This document shows, one piece after another, positions 24,825-34,826 of a stretch of 43,757 nucleotides of DNA. Source of the DNA: Methanoculleus sp. UBA430 (GTDB lineage: Archaea > Halobacteriota > Methanomicrobia > Methanomicrobiales > Methanoculleaceae); contig NZ_DAXW01000009.1 of NCBI RefSeq assembly GCF_002506585.1, forward strand, positions 1 through 43,757, written 5' to 3'. Positions within the stretch are counted from its first letter, which is position 1. Every line of letters begins with the position of its first letter. The position numbers and the translations under genes were made by a program. The notes beneath the pieces are model-generated. The model was not told the origin of the DNA. It ran no database searches and was given only the letters and a program-made list of their open reading frames with translations.

Positions 24825-26654
24825 CGCGTGTTTCCGCAGTTCCTGGTCTCGGAGGATGTTCCGCTGGATCTTCCCGGAGATGGTCTTGGGGAGCTCCGAA
24901 ACAAACTCGATCGCCCGCGGATACTTGTACGGAGCGGTGCTGTTCCGGACGTGCTTCTGGATATCCTTGACCAGCGACTCGGACGGCTGGTAGCCGGGCT
25001 TCAGCACGATGAACGCCTTGACGATCATCCCCCGGATCAGGTCCGGCGACCCGACGACCGCCGACTCCTGGACGGCCGGGTGCTCCATGAGGGCGCTCTC
25101 TACCTCGAACGGTCCGATGCGGTACCCCGAGGACTTGATGACGTCGTCGTTGCGCCCGATGAACCAGAAGTAGCCGTCCTCGTCCATACATGCCTTGTCG
25201 CCGGTGTAGTAGAATCCGTTCTGGAACGATTCCCGGTTTGCTTCGAGGTTATCCAGGTACTCCACGAAGAGCCCGACCGGCCGGGGATCGAGTTTGACCG
25301 CGATCTTCCCTTCCTCCCCGACGCCGACCGGGTTGCCGTCGTCGTCGTGGAGTTCGATATGCCAGCCCGGCACAGGTCTTCCCATGGAGCCGGGCTTATG
25401 CTTCATGCAGGGGAGCGTGGCGATGCAGCAGACGGTCTCCGTCTGGCCGTATCCCTCGTAGATTGGCTGCCCGGCGCCGTCCTGCCAGACGCGGGTCACC
25501 TCGGGGTTGAGCGGCTCACCGGCGCTGCAGCAGTGCCGGAGGTCCCGGAAGTCGAACTTGTCGAGGTCGGCAAGGATCAACATCCGGTAGACCGTCGGCG
25601 GTGCACAGAACGTGGTGACCTCGTACTTCTCTATCAGCGGGAGCAGTTCGGTCGCACCGAACTTCCCCCGGGTATCGTAGACGAAGATACACGCCCCCGC
25701 AATCCACTGCCCGAAGATCTTGCCCCAGGCGCACTTCGCCCACCCGGTGTCCGAGAAGGTCAGGTGAAGATCGTTCGGCTTGAGGTCCTGCCAGAGTGAG
25801 GCGGTGATGATGTGGCCGAGCGGGTAACTCTGGTTGTGCAGCACCATCTTGGCCTCCCCGGTGGTGCCCGAGGTGAAGTAGATCATCATCGGGTCGGTCG
25901 ACTTCGTCTTCTTTGCGACCGGCATGCTGACCATATGGTGCGAGACACGTGCAGGGTACTCGAGTTCGTGCGGGTAACTCGCCCAGCCCTCCCGCTCTCC
26001 GTCCGCGAGGAAGAGGGTATCGAGCAGCGGGCAGGCATCGGCGACCTCGTCGACCTTCTCGGCGTTCTCCCTGTTCGTGATGATCATCCGGAACTTGCCG
26101 GCCTGCACCCGGTATTTGATGTCCTTGGGGGTCAGCATCGTCGGGCAGGGGCAGAAGACCGCCCCGAGCTTGACGAGCGCGACGACGAAGATCCACCATT
26201 CCGGGATCCTCGGGAGCATCAGCATGACCCGGTCGCCCTTCTTGATCCCGTACTTCAAGAGGATGTTCGCGGCACCGTTGGAGAGGTTCCGGAGGTCGCG
26301 GAAGGAGTATTTCTTCTCGTTGCCCTCCTGGTCCACCCAGATCATCGCCAGTTTGTTCCGGTCGGTCTCGGCCCACCGGTCGATCACGTCGTACCCGAAG
26401 TTGAAGTGCTCGGGGATGTTGATCGTGAAATTCACGCATGCGGCCTCGTAATCGGTTATATTGGGCCCGGAACTGTTTACCGGCGGCATGCCCGCCGGAG
26501 CCGCGTCCTGCACGGCGCTGCCGTCTGATGCACCGTCGAGGTGGTTCATGCAGAGTTCATTGAGCCATTCGGACCGGGATATTCCCCGGAATTCACACAT
26601 CCCGTCGATCTTCTTCACCAGGTCATCCTGCATCGTGACCGAGTATCGCACCAT
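24813..26654 (-). CDS. AMP-forming acyl-CoA synthetase with N-terminal ribbon-helix-helix domain
   Basis: A 613-residue protein. Residues 1-40 (RYSVTMQDDLVKKIDGMCEF then RGISRSEWLNELCMNHL) look like a ribbon-helix-helix DNA-binding domain of the CopG type. After a 30-residue linker comes a full adenylate-forming enzyme of the medium-chain acyl-CoA synthetase type: YFTSGTTGEAKMV (P-loop), YEGYGQTET, YYTGDKACMDEDGY, and the catalytic lysine in PKTISGKIQR. It would activate a carboxylic acid to its CoA ester with ATP. ATG 26654 is preferred over the ORF's earlier starts because a TATA box lies 24 bases upstream. The fusion suggests self-regulation or a substrate-responsive regulator, which is inference. 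Confidence 0.88.
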   Translation of the reverse strand: MVRYSVTMQDDLVKKIDGMCEFRGISRSEWLNELCMNHLDGASDGSAVQDAAPAGMPPVNSSGPNITDYEAACVNFTINIPEHFNFGYDVIDRWAETDRNKLAMIWVDQEGNEKKYSFRDLRNLSNGAANILLKYGIKKGDRVMLMLPRIPEWWIFVVALVKLGAVFCPCPTMLTPKDIKYRVQAGKFRMIITNRENAEKVDEVADACPLLDTLFLADGEREGWASYPHELEYPARVSHHMVSMPVAKKTKSTDPMMIYFTSGTTGEAKMVLHNQSYPLGHIITASLWQDLKPNDLHLTFSDTGWAKCAWGKIFGQWIAGACIFVYDTRGKFGATELLPLIEKYEVTTFCAPPTVYRMLILADLDKFDFRDLRHCCSAGEPLNPEVTRVWQDGAGQPIYEGYGQTETVCCIATLPCMKHKPGSMGRPVPGWHIELHDDDGNPVGVGEEGKIAVKLDPRPVGLFVEYLDNLEANRESFQNGFYYTGDKACMDEDGYFWFIGRNDDVIKSSGYRIGPFEVESALMEHPAVQESAVVGSPDLIRGMIVKAFIVLKPGYQPSESLVKDIQKHVRNSTAPYKYPRAIEFVSELPKTISGKIQRNILRDQELRKHANGN

Positions 26655-26673
26655 ACATACAATTTTGTGGTGC

Positions 26674-26681
26674 GGTATATC
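26674..26681 (-). promoter_or_regulatory. TATA box of the acyl-CoA synthetase gene
   Basis: GATATACC on the minus strand, within AT-rich DNA, about 24 bases upstream of ATG 26654; points to a leaderless transcript. Confidence 0.55.
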
Positions 26682-26841
26682 ATTATTTTCTTTTGTTACG
26701 CACCGGTTTTTCAGGAAGTTGACCAATCTGCGGTGCGTTTGACCCGGATACGGGCTTAACATCGATCAGATCTGCCGCCCGGGGTGGAGGAGCGCACCGG
26801 TACCAAACATTCAAGTGAGAGAGGGTGCATCCGGACCGCAT

Positions 26842-27653
26842 ATGGCGGAGCAGACCATCCTCGTTACGGGCTCAACAGACGGTATTGGAAAAGCGACCGC
26901 ACGCGCCCTCCTCTCGCAGGGTCACCGCGTCCTGCTCCACGGCAGGAACCTGGGGAAGGGCCGTGCCGTCCTCGCGGAACTGGAGGCTGCCACCGGTTCC
27001 GACCGGTTGAGCCTTTTTGTCGCCGACCTCTCGGTACAGGAGCGGGTCCGGGACCTCGCCCGGGAGGTCGGCAGGGCGGTCGACCGGCTCGACGTGCTCG
27101 TCAACAACGCCGGGGTCTTCATGCCGGAGCGGGAGGTTCTACCCGGCGGGATCGAGATGACGTTTGCCGTGAACTACCTCGCCCCCTTCCTGCTCACCCA
27201 TGAACTCCTCCCGCTCCTCGAGCGAAGCGTGCCCGCGCGAATCGTCAACGTCGCGTCGATCGCCCACCGGAGCGCGCAGGCACCCGACCTGGCGAACGCG
27301 CCCGGCTTCGAGGATTACGACGGCTACAAAGCCTATGCCGTATCGAAACTCGGAATCGTCGCCTTCACCACCCGCCTCGCCCGGACCCTCGAGGGGACGG
27401 GGGTGACGGCAAACTCCCTCCACCCCGGGGTGATCGATACCAGGCTCCTCCGGGCCTATATGGGGGGGCGGAGCGGCGGCGCCCCCCGGAGAAGGGGGGG
27501 GAGGTGGAGGCGCGCCTCGCCGTCTCGCCGGACGCCGGCAGGATGAACGGCGGGTACTTCGAAGAGACACGGTGGGCACGCCCGTCGTCCCTCGCCCTCG
27601 ATCCCGATGTCCAGGAGAGGTTCTGGGAGATGGGGCTCAACCTCACCGGATGA
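26842..27653 (+). pseudogene. short-chain dehydrogenase/reductase, frameshifted near the 3' end
   Basis: From MAEQTILVTGSTDGIGKATA the protein has the classical SDR features: TGSTDGIG cofactor site, NNAGVF, the active-site Ser in VNVASIAH, Y-x3-K in YKAYAVSKLG, and LHPGVIDT. After about residue 212 (LLRAYMGG) the frame turns into arginine-rich text and stops at 27546. The frame one base over continues as EVEARLAVSPDAGRMNGGYF up to ERFWEMGLNLTG and stops at 27653. Total length is 812 bases, one short of a whole number of codons, so one base is missing in a tract of G7, C6 and G7 at 27463-27502. This may be a sequencing error or a real, possibly variable, frameshift. Confidence 0.8.
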
Positions 27654-27747
27654 GACAGGGGTGATCCGGGGGGAAAGCATATGCCGGATGAAGGAGAGCG
27701 ATAGCCCATGCCCGGTGACGGGCAGCGAGCACACAGGGGGAGATCGC

Positions 27748-27921
27748 ATGAAGCGTGACATGAAAGGCGACGAGAAAGAAGAGACGAAAGAGTACTGGTG
27801 CGAGATATGCGGAGCGGCCTGCGACGAGATCACCGAAGAGACGTTCCCCGACCTGAGAAAGGCTCGGACGCTCTGCCCGGACTGCCGGAAGTCCTACGAG
27901 GAGTCCTGTAACCTGCAGTGA
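27748..27921 (+). CDS. small zinc-ribbon protein, 57 residues
   Basis: MKRDMKGDEKEETKEYWCEI opens a charged protein with two CxxC-type pairs, CEICGAAC and LCPDCRKS, the spacing of a small zinc ribbon. AGGGGGAGA lies about 5 bases before the ATG. ATG 27760 is an alternative start. Function unknown; it stands alone between the SDR gene and the PAS sensor. Confidence 0.65.
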   Translation: MKRDMKGDEKEETKEYWCEICGAACDEITEETFPDLRKARTLCPDCRKSYEESCNLQ

Positions 27922-28070
27922 CGGGCAGGGATGCACGACGTGTGAATCGGGACGCACCGCCGTCCGTCCACCCGGGATGGTTCAGGAAGGACCTTTTGTA
28001 GGGCCCGAGGAGAACAGGTGCGGAGCCTTCCCGGAAGAAGGCCCGGCCAAGCCGCGCGACCGTGCTATTC

Positions 28071-30539
28071 ATGACGCTCACGACGTATTCCGGCGGGCGC
28101 ACGACCACGCTCCCGGCCCTGGCCCAGGGCGACGGGATCCTCATCGTCGACGCCGATCAGAAGATAGTGCAGGCCAATGCACCGCTGCAGGCCCTTCTCT
28201 CTGCAGCGCGGGAGGAACTTATCGGAGCGGATGCTCTCGATACCATCCGGGGCCGCCTCTCTCCCCTCCTCGCGGAGGGCGAGTCAGGTGAGCGGGTCGT
28301 CGCCCTCCTCCGGGACGGGCCGTACCCGCCGCCGATAACCATCGGCATCCTGGTCCCCGGTTCCGGTATCCGGCGGGTATCCATCACATCGAGCGTGATC
28401 GAGGGCGCGAAACCCGTGCTCCGGCTCCTCGTCTTCCACGACACCGGCAAAGGAGGTGCCGAGCCGGTCCCGGGGCCTTACCGAGACCTCCCCCCGGTCT
28501 TCTTCGGCCAGGACCGCGACCTCCGCTACACGGGGGTCTTCATCCCCGGTGACGCCGGCCCCCTCTCGACCCTCACTCCCGGAACTACGGACGCGGACCT
28601 CTTCTGTCCGGAAGAGACCGCACGGCTAACCAGACTCAAACGCCGTGTTCTGGAGGCAGGGGAGGCGGTACGGGAAGAGATCCCCCTCACCATCAACAAA
28701 ACCACCTACACCATCGACCTGATCCTGGTGTCGTTGAGCGACAGTGAAGGAGAGGTGACGGGGCTCATGGGAGCCATGCTCGATGTCACGGGTCAGCGTC
28801 GGCCCAGTGAAGCACTCTTAACGAGCGAGCGGCAGCTTGCCACCCTGATGAGCAACCTCCGGGGCATGGCCTACCGGTGCAGGGCAGACCGCAAGTGGGC
28901 AATGGAGTTCGTCAGCGAGGGAGCAAAGAGGATCACCGGCTACGCACCGGACGATCTCGTCGGCAACCGGCGGGTCGCTTACGCCGACCTCATCCACCCC
29001 GACGACCGGGAACGGGTCCGGGAAGAGGTCACCGCCGGGCTCGCCGAGGGGAAAGGTTTCCAGATGACCTACCGCCTCATCACCGCCTCCGGCCAGGAGC
29101 GATGGGTCTGGGAGCAGGGGCGGGGAGTTCCCGATTCGCAGGGCGGCGCCGGGGTGATCGAGGGCTACATCACCGATATCACCGATCGGGTCAGGGCCGA
29201 GGCCGCCCTTGCAGAGAGCGAGGAGCGGTTCCGCACGATATTCGAGGAGGCCGGGATCGGCATCATCCTGACCGATACGCAAGGGAGAGTCGTCAAAGTC
29301 AACCCGGCACTCCAGCAGATCCTCGGCTACAGCGCCGACGAGTTCCAGGAGATGACGGTCGCCGGGCTGACCCACCCCGACGACGTGGAGGAGAGCAGCA
29401 GATGCCTTGCGGAGCTGGTTACAGGAGAGCGCGATCTCTACCGGCTGCAGAAACGCTACGTCACCCGTTCCGGAGGGGTCGTCTGGGCCCGAGCGACCGT
29501 GACGGCTCTTCGCGACGCCGACGGAACCGTCCGGTATACGCTCGGTATGGTGGAGGATATCACCGCACGGAAGCAGGCCGAAGAGGACCTCGCCGAGAGT
29601 GAAGAGCGGTTCCGGAGTATCTTTACCACCAGCCACGCAGTCATGCTGATCATCGACCCGGAGACAGGGGCCATCGTCGATGCGAACCCTGCAGCGAGCG
29701 CTTACTACGGCTACCCCCGCGAGGTCTTCACCACGATGCGGATCAGCGACATCAACACGCTCAGTTACGAGGAGATACTCCAGGAGATCCAGAAAGCGGA
29801 ACCAGATGGCGAGCGGCACTTCTCGTTCCGGCACCGGCTGGCGGACGGCCGGGTCCGCGACGTGAACGTCTTCAGCGGCCGGGTGGTCGTCCACGGGCGG
29901 GTGCTCCTGCACTCCATCGTCCACGACATCACCGAGCAGCGACGGGCGGAGGAGCAGTTCCGGGCGCTCCTCGACGCCATACCCGATGCAGCCCTGCTCA
30001 TCGACCGTAGCGGAACGGTCCTCGCCTTGAACGAGGTGATGGCGGCACGGCTCGAAAAAAGTGTCGCGGAACTCCTCAGGACGAACATCTACGATCTCTT
30101 CCCACCCGAACTGGCGCCGGTACGGCGGGAGGCGGTTGAGCGGGCGGTCCGTACAGGTAGCCCCCTCCGGCACGTCGATGAGCGCTCGGGAATGGTCCTG
30201 GAAGGCATCCTCTTCCCGATCCCGGGCAGCAGTGAGGAGGCGGAGAGGGTGGCGATCATATCCCGCGACATCACCCGCCAGCAAGAACTCGAACGAGCCC
30301 GAAAAGAGGCATTCTCCCAGATCGAGCAGAACATCGAGCAGTTTGCCGTCCTCGCCGACCATATCCGCCAGCCGCTCCAGGTGATCCTCGGCATGGCCTG
30401 CCTGGGCGAGGACGAACGGGTGACCGGAACCATTCGGGACGAGGTCGAACGGATCAACGGGTATATCCGGCAGCTCGACAGGGGCTGGATCGAGTCGAGG
30501 AAGATCCGGGAGTTCCTCCGCCGGTATGAACTGGTGTAG
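28071..30539 (+). CDS. six-PAS sensor protein ending in a DHp-like segment without ATPase
   Basis: An 822-residue soluble protein. Two divergent PAS-like domains come first (about 10-130 and 145-240), then four clearer PAS/PAC units, each closed by a DIT motif (ITDITDR, VEDITARKQ, VHDITEQ, ISRDITRQQ). The helical end contains ADHIRQPLQVILGMA and finishes LDRGWIESRKIREFLRRY, nearly the same as the end of the 749-residue PAS protein at 16964-19213. No ATPase domain follows. The start is either GTG 28062 or ATG 28071; no ribosome binding site decides it. It may relay a signal by interaction rather than by phosphorylation. Confidence 0.8.
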   Translation: MTLTTYSGGRTTTLPALAQGDGILIVDADQKIVQANAPLQALLSAAREELIGADALDTIRGRLSPLLAEGESGERVVALLRDGPYPPPITIGILVPGSGIRRVSITSSVIEGAKPVLRLLVFHDTGKGGAEPVPGPYRDLPPVFFGQDRDLRYTGVFIPGDAGPLSTLTPGTTDADLFCPEETARLTRLKRRVLEAGEAVREEIPLTINKTTYTIDLILVSLSDSEGEVTGLMGAMLDVTGQRRPSEALLTSERQLATLMSNLRGMAYRCRADRKWAMEFVSEGAKRITGYAPDDLVGNRRVAYADLIHPDDRERVREEVTAGLAEGKGFQMTYRLITASGQERWVWEQGRGVPDSQGGAGVIEGYITDITDRVRAEAALAESEERFRTIFEEAGIGIILTDTQGRVVKVNPALQQILGYSADEFQEMTVAGLTHPDDVEESSRCLAELVTGERDLYRLQKRYVTRSGGVVWARATVTALRDADGTVRYTLGMVEDITARKQAEEDLAESEERFRSIFTTSHAVMLIIDPETGAIVDANPAASAYYGYPREVFTTMRISDINTLSYEEILQEIQKAEPDGERHFSFRHRLADGRVRDVNVFSGRVVVHGRVLLHSIVHDITEQRRAEEQFRALLDAIPDAALLIDRSGTVLALNEVMAARLEKSVAELLRTNIYDLFPPELAPVRREAVERAVRTGSPLRHVDERSGMVLEGILFPIPGSSEEAERVAIISRDITRQQELERARKEAFSQIEQNIEQFAVLADHIRQPLQVILGMACLGEDERVTGTIRDEVERINGYIRQLDRGWIESRKIREFLRRYELV

Positions 30540-30560
30540 GCACGCCGTCGGGCTGCCGGC

Positions 30561-33500
30561 TCACCGGCTCCCTCCAGTACGTTCCCGGATCCTCTCCACC
30601 GCATCCCCTGCAGCCCTCCGGACGTACCAGTCCTCATCGTTGAGGATGCCTCTAAGAGCCTCGACCGCCCCTGCGTCCCCGATCTCAGCCAGCACGTCCG
30701 CGGCACGTTTTCTGACGTCGCCGTCGGGGTCGCCGAGTGCGGAGACGACCCGAACCGCGGCCGGGGCCCCTATCGCGACGAGCGCCGCCGCGGCCTCCCG
30801 CCGGATGCTGTAGTAATCGTCGTGGAGGAGGTCCATGAGCGCCGGGACCGCACGCGGGTCGCGCACCTCGCCGAGGACCCTTGCCGCCCGCCGTCGGATG
30901 CTGTCATCGCGGTCGTTGAGGACCGCGACAAGCGGCCCGACCGCCGTCTCGCCCATCCGGGCCAGATCGCTCCACTGCTCCTTCGCGATCAGGTAGAGGG
31001 CCGTCTCCTCCCCCGGCCCCGGCGGCCGGCCCAGGCGGTCGAGAGCGTCCGCAACCCCGGCGCGAACGCGGAAATGCCCGTTCGTGAGCGCGCCGGGGAG
31101 CTGTCGGGCCGCCGGCTCCCCGATCAACACAAGAGCCGCCACCGCACCCTTCCGGGCCGTATCGTTCCCCTCCGCAAGGACCGAGAGGAGCGGTTCGACC
31201 CCCGCCTCGCCCATCATGCCGAGCGCCCGCACCACAACCCGTCCCACACGCCAGTCCCCGTGCAGGAGCGTATCGGTGAGCGGGGTGATGGCAGCCGGGT
31301 TGCCGACCTTGCCGAGCGTCGCGGCCGCTCCCATCTGGATCGCCGGGGAGCCGCCGTGGAGAGCCCGGACCAGCGGCTCGACGGCGGCATCCCCGATAGC
31401 GACAAGCGCCCGCGCCGTCCCGAGGCGGATATGCCAGTCACGGTCCTGGAGGGCATCGATGAGCGGCGCGACCGCCGGCTCCCCGATCATCTTGAGCGCC
31501 TCGACCGCCTTCCTCTGCCCGCCGTCCTGCTCGACGCGGAGCTCGTCGATCAGCCTTGCGACCGCAGGGGCGCCGATCATGCCGAGCGCCCGCGCCGCCC
31601 CCATCTGGATTGCGGTGTCCGGGTCGTTGAGCGTCCGGATCAGCGGCTCGACGGCCCCGGCCCCAACCTCCCCGACAGAGGCCCACTGCTCCTTTGCAAT
31701 CAGGTAGCGGACGGTCTCGCCCTCGGTCTCCGGCGTCCACCCGGCTCTTCCGAGGATCTCCGCCGCACCCAGCCGTACGCGGTAACGCTCGTCCGAGAGC
31801 GCTTCCGTCAGATCGGCAACGACCGGGCTGCCGATTCGGGTGAGCGTGTCGGTCGCTTCCAGGCGGACAGCGTCGTCCGGGTGCCCCAGCGCCTCAATCA
31901 ACGGGGCGACAGCCGGGTCCCCTAGATCGATGAGCACATCACCGACCCGCTGCCGGATCCGGGCGTCGCCGTTCCCGAGCGCCTCGATCAAGAGATCGAT
32001 GGAAGACTCGCCTATCGTCGCCAGGACCTCCGCCGCAGCCTCACCCGTATCGGGAAGCACGAGGGCCGGGATGAGCGCATCCGCGGCAGGCCTCCCGATC
32101 CGCACCAGCACCCCGGCAGCCGCCGGGCGGAGCGTCTCCTCGCCCAGGGCATGGATCAGGGGTTCTACGGCCGCCCCCCCGATCCGAACCAGCGTATCGC
32201 CTGCGAACTCGGAGCGGCCCCCCTCCCCGAGCAGGCGGACCAGGGGGAGAACCGCAGGTTTCCCGAGCAGGACAAGCGACTCCGCCGCTCCCGCCCGGAC
32301 ACCGGCATCCGCGTCCCCGAGCCGCGCAACCAGAGGATCGACGGCGGCGACTCCGAGATCCACGACCTCCAGCCATCGCTGCAGCGCAATCAGGTAGACG
32401 ACCTGCTCCTCTATCCCCGCGGGAACCCGGTCGAGTCTCCTGAGGACCAGGCCGGCCCCCATGCGCGTCCGGGCGTTCAGATCGCCGAGCGCTTCGACAA
32501 GCGGCCGGAGGGCGGCGTCGCCAATCCCGGTGAGCGCGGTCACCGCTCCGGTGTGGCCGTCGCCGTCCTCGCCGAGGAGAGGAATGAGGGGACCCGCCGC
32601 AGGGGCACCGATGCCGATCAGGGCGTCGACGGCTTTCCGGTGAAGACGGTCCCCGCCGCTCCTGACGAGTTCGACAAGGGCCGGGACAGCCTCATGCGCC
32701 CCGAGCCTGCCCAGAACCTCGACGGCGCTCTCCCGGACTGCGCCGGTTGCCCTCTCGAGCAGCGTAAGAACCGGGGTTACGGCCGGCCTCCCGATGGCGA
32801 TGAGCGCATCTGCCGCCGCCGGAGCAACGGCATCGTCAGCGAGGGCATCCACGAGCGGACCTACGGCCGCAGGGAGGCCGATCTCGCCGAGCGTCGCCGC
32901 AGCCTCCCCGCGTAGGCGGTCGTCGTCGCCGTTGAGGATCCGGATCAGCGGCTCGACGGCCGGCTCGCCCATCAGGGCAAGTTCTATCCACTCCTCCCGG
33001 GCGATCAGGTACCACGCCCGCTCAGTGTCGTTCCAGGGTTCCCAGCCCATCTCGTCAAGGACCCCGGCGGCAAGACGCGACCTGCCGGAGGTCAGCGCCA
33101 GGATCAGGGGCGGGACCGCCGCCTCCCCGAGCGCACCGAGGACTCTCCCGAGCGTCTCCTGCACCCCTCCGTCCGTCTCGTCCAGGGCCCGGACGCATCC
33201 CTCCGCTGCCGGCTCCCCGATCTTTACCAGGGCCGCCGCCGCCGTCTCGCGGAGAGAGAGGTCGGAGAGCAGCCCGATGAGCGGATCAACTGCAGGGAGA
33301 CCGATTTCGGCGAGCGCCATACCCACCAGCGGTCGGATCTCATCGTCCGCCTCGGGGAGGAGATCGACCAGGGGGCCGACCGCAGCCTCACCGACCTCCC
33401 CGAGGGTCCGGGCGGCGTTCCACCATGCCTCCCGGTCCGGGGATCTCAGGATGCGGATGAGGGGATCGACTGCAGCCATGCCATAGTCCGCAACATCGAG

Positions 33501-34805
33501 CCACGCCTCTTCGGCGATGTGGTACCGGATCGCCGCGGCGTCATCGGACGGCTCCCATCCGAGTTCCCGGAGGATAGAGGCGGCGGATCGCCGGATGCTC
33601 CCCTGAGGCGCGTCAAGCGCCTCGACGAGGTGGGGGGCCGCCGCATCGCCGATCTCCCGGAGCGCGTAACGAGCGCCGAACTGCACCTCGTCGTCATCCC
33701 CGGCGAGCGCTGCGATGAGGGGGGGCACGGCAGGCTCTCCGATGCGGACAAGCGTAGCGGCCGCCCCGGTCTGCACCACACCGTCCCCGAGTGCGGCGAT
33801 CAGCGCCGGGATTGCATCTTCGCCTATCAGGGCGAGGGCTTCGGCGACGCACCACCGCCTTCTGTCATCTGCACGAGCGAGCGCTTCGATCAGGGGAGCC
33901 ACGGCATCGGCTCCGCGCTCCGTGACGGCTCTCGCGGCGCGTCCGCGGACCCCGGCATCCGGACTGCCGAGGTCATCGACGAGCGACTCCACCGGGCGGT
34001 CCCGGTCCGGGAGAACGGGTGCAACCGCCGGCTCATCCTCCACCGAAAAGGCAGCGTAACCAGGAGCCCCCGGCGAGGAGTCATCGTCGTCGAGCCCGAG
34101 CATTCGCATGAGTTCCTCATCGGTGAGCGGAACAGGCAGGTCATCCGGGACGGGTCCGGGAAGGTCATCCGGATCGCCGGAGACACCGTCGTCCGGGCTG
34201 TGGTCGAGGGGGAGGTCAGGGAGCGGATCCGTCTCATCCGGGGAGGCGGGATCCTCGAACCAGTAGAAATCACCCGAGACCTCTTCGACCTCCTCGTCCG
34301 AACCGCCGGGGGAGAGGTCGTCTGCATCTTCACCCGGGGAGGCGGGCTTGTCGATCGGCTGGAGGAGGACCACGGGGACCGTTTCAAACCCTTCCTCGAC
34401 GCCCGTCTCATCGTCGGTTCGAGCGTGCTCGCCCGGGAGCGGATCGAACGGGAACTCCGGGCGGAGGGTTCCCGGGTCAGGGCCGCCCTCCTCGTCGTTC
34501 TCTCCAGTGCGTCTCTTCATCCAGCGCCTGAAGAAGGACTGCTTCTCCGGCCCCAGTATACCAGGAAGACCCACAAGAGGGCAGAAGGTTTCAACTGTCT
34601 GAAATTCCTGGAGTCCCGGCGTCCCCACCCAGAACAGAAGGAGGGCAAGAACTGCAATGCCAGAGGCCGCGAACGCCAGAGTCTGCAAGGCCCGCCTGTG
34701 GCCCTCGCCGGAGACGCACGCCATTCGTCCCGTCATATGACCGATTCCCGCTACGGCATCAACGGAGGAGGCATTCCGGAATGCTCGCGGGGTCTCGATG
34801 CACAT
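30561..34805 (-). CDS. giant membrane-anchored HEAT-repeat protein
   Basis: A protein of 1414 residues. One hydrophobic helix (LAFAASGIAVLALLLFWVG) near the N-terminus is followed by about 200 acidic, proline-rich residues and then more than 30 PBS-lyase-type HEAT repeats (AVxPLIxAL...DxxIRxxAAxALxxIG). About every seven repeats a different linker recurs, with YLIAKEQW or a variant; five are present, dividing the solenoid into blocks. It has no catalytic motif and is most likely a scaffold outside or at the membrane. ATG 34805 is chosen because a TATA box is centred 26 bases upstream; ATG 34736 and 34724 are alternatives. Confidence 0.82.
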   Translation of the reverse strand: MCIETPRAFRNASSVDAVAGIGHMTGRMACVSGEGHRRALQTLAFAASGIAVLALLLFWVGTPGLQEFQTVETFCPLVGLPGILGPEKQSFFRRWMKRRTGENDEEGGPDPGTLRPEFPFDPLPGEHARTDDETGVEEGFETVPVVLLQPIDKPASPGEDADDLSPGGSDEEVEEVSGDFYWFEDPASPDETDPLPDLPLDHSPDDGVSGDPDDLPGPVPDDLPVPLTDEELMRMLGLDDDDSSPGAPGYAAFSVEDEPAVAPVLPDRDRPVESLVDDLGSPDAGVRGRAARAVTERGADAVAPLIEALARADDRRRWCVAEALALIGEDAIPALIAALGDGVVQTGAAATLVRIGEPAVPPLIAALAGDDDEVQFGARYALREIGDAAAPHLVEALDAPQGSIRRSAASILRELGWEPSDDAAAIRYHIAEEAWLDVADYGMAAVDPLIRILRSPDREAWWNAARTLGEVGEAAVGPLVDLLPEADDEIRPLVGMALAEIGLPAVDPLIGLLSDLSLRETAAAALVKIGEPAAEGCVRALDETDGGVQETLGRVLGALGEAAVPPLILALTSGRSRLAAGVLDEMGWEPWNDTERAWYLIAREEWIELALMGEPAVEPLIRILNGDDDRLRGEAAATLGEIGLPAAVGPLVDALADDAVAPAAADALIAIGRPAVTPVLTLLERATGAVRESAVEVLGRLGAHEAVPALVELVRSGGDRLHRKAVDALIGIGAPAAGPLIPLLGEDGDGHTGAVTALTGIGDAALRPLVEALGDLNARTRMGAGLVLRRLDRVPAGIEEQVVYLIALQRWLEVVDLGVAAVDPLVARLGDADAGVRAGAAESLVLLGKPAVLPLVRLLGEGGRSEFAGDTLVRIGGAAVEPLIHALGEETLRPAAAGVLVRIGRPAADALIPALVLPDTGEAAAEVLATIGESSIDLLIEALGNGDARIRQRVGDVLIDLGDPAVAPLIEALGHPDDAVRLEATDTLTRIGSPVVADLTEALSDERYRVRLGAAEILGRAGWTPETEGETVRYLIAKEQWASVGEVGAGAVEPLIRTLNDPDTAIQMGAARALGMIGAPAVARLIDELRVEQDGGQRKAVEALKMIGEPAVAPLIDALQDRDWHIRLGTARALVAIGDAAVEPLVRALHGGSPAIQMGAAATLGKVGNPAAITPLTDTLLHGDWRVGRVVVRALGMMGEAGVEPLLSVLAEGNDTARKGAVAALVLIGEPAARQLPGALTNGHFRVRAGVADALDRLGRPPGPGEETALYLIAKEQWSDLARMGETAVGPLVAVLNDRDDSIRRRAARVLGEVRDPRAVPALMDLLHDDYYSIRREAAAALVAIGAPAAVRVVSALGDPDGDVRKRAADVLAEIGDAGAVEALRGILNDEDWYVRRAAGDAVERIRERTGGSR

Positions 34806-34826
34806 GAGGAGAACTCTACGTCTGAA

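Noticed and set aside
24641..24904. 87-codon frame downstream of the acyl-CoA synthetase
   Set aside because: It overlaps the synthetase end and its terminator; no start signals.
28818..30362. 514-codon antisense frame in the six-PAS gene
   Set aside because: It mirrors the PAS repeats and has no signal of its own.
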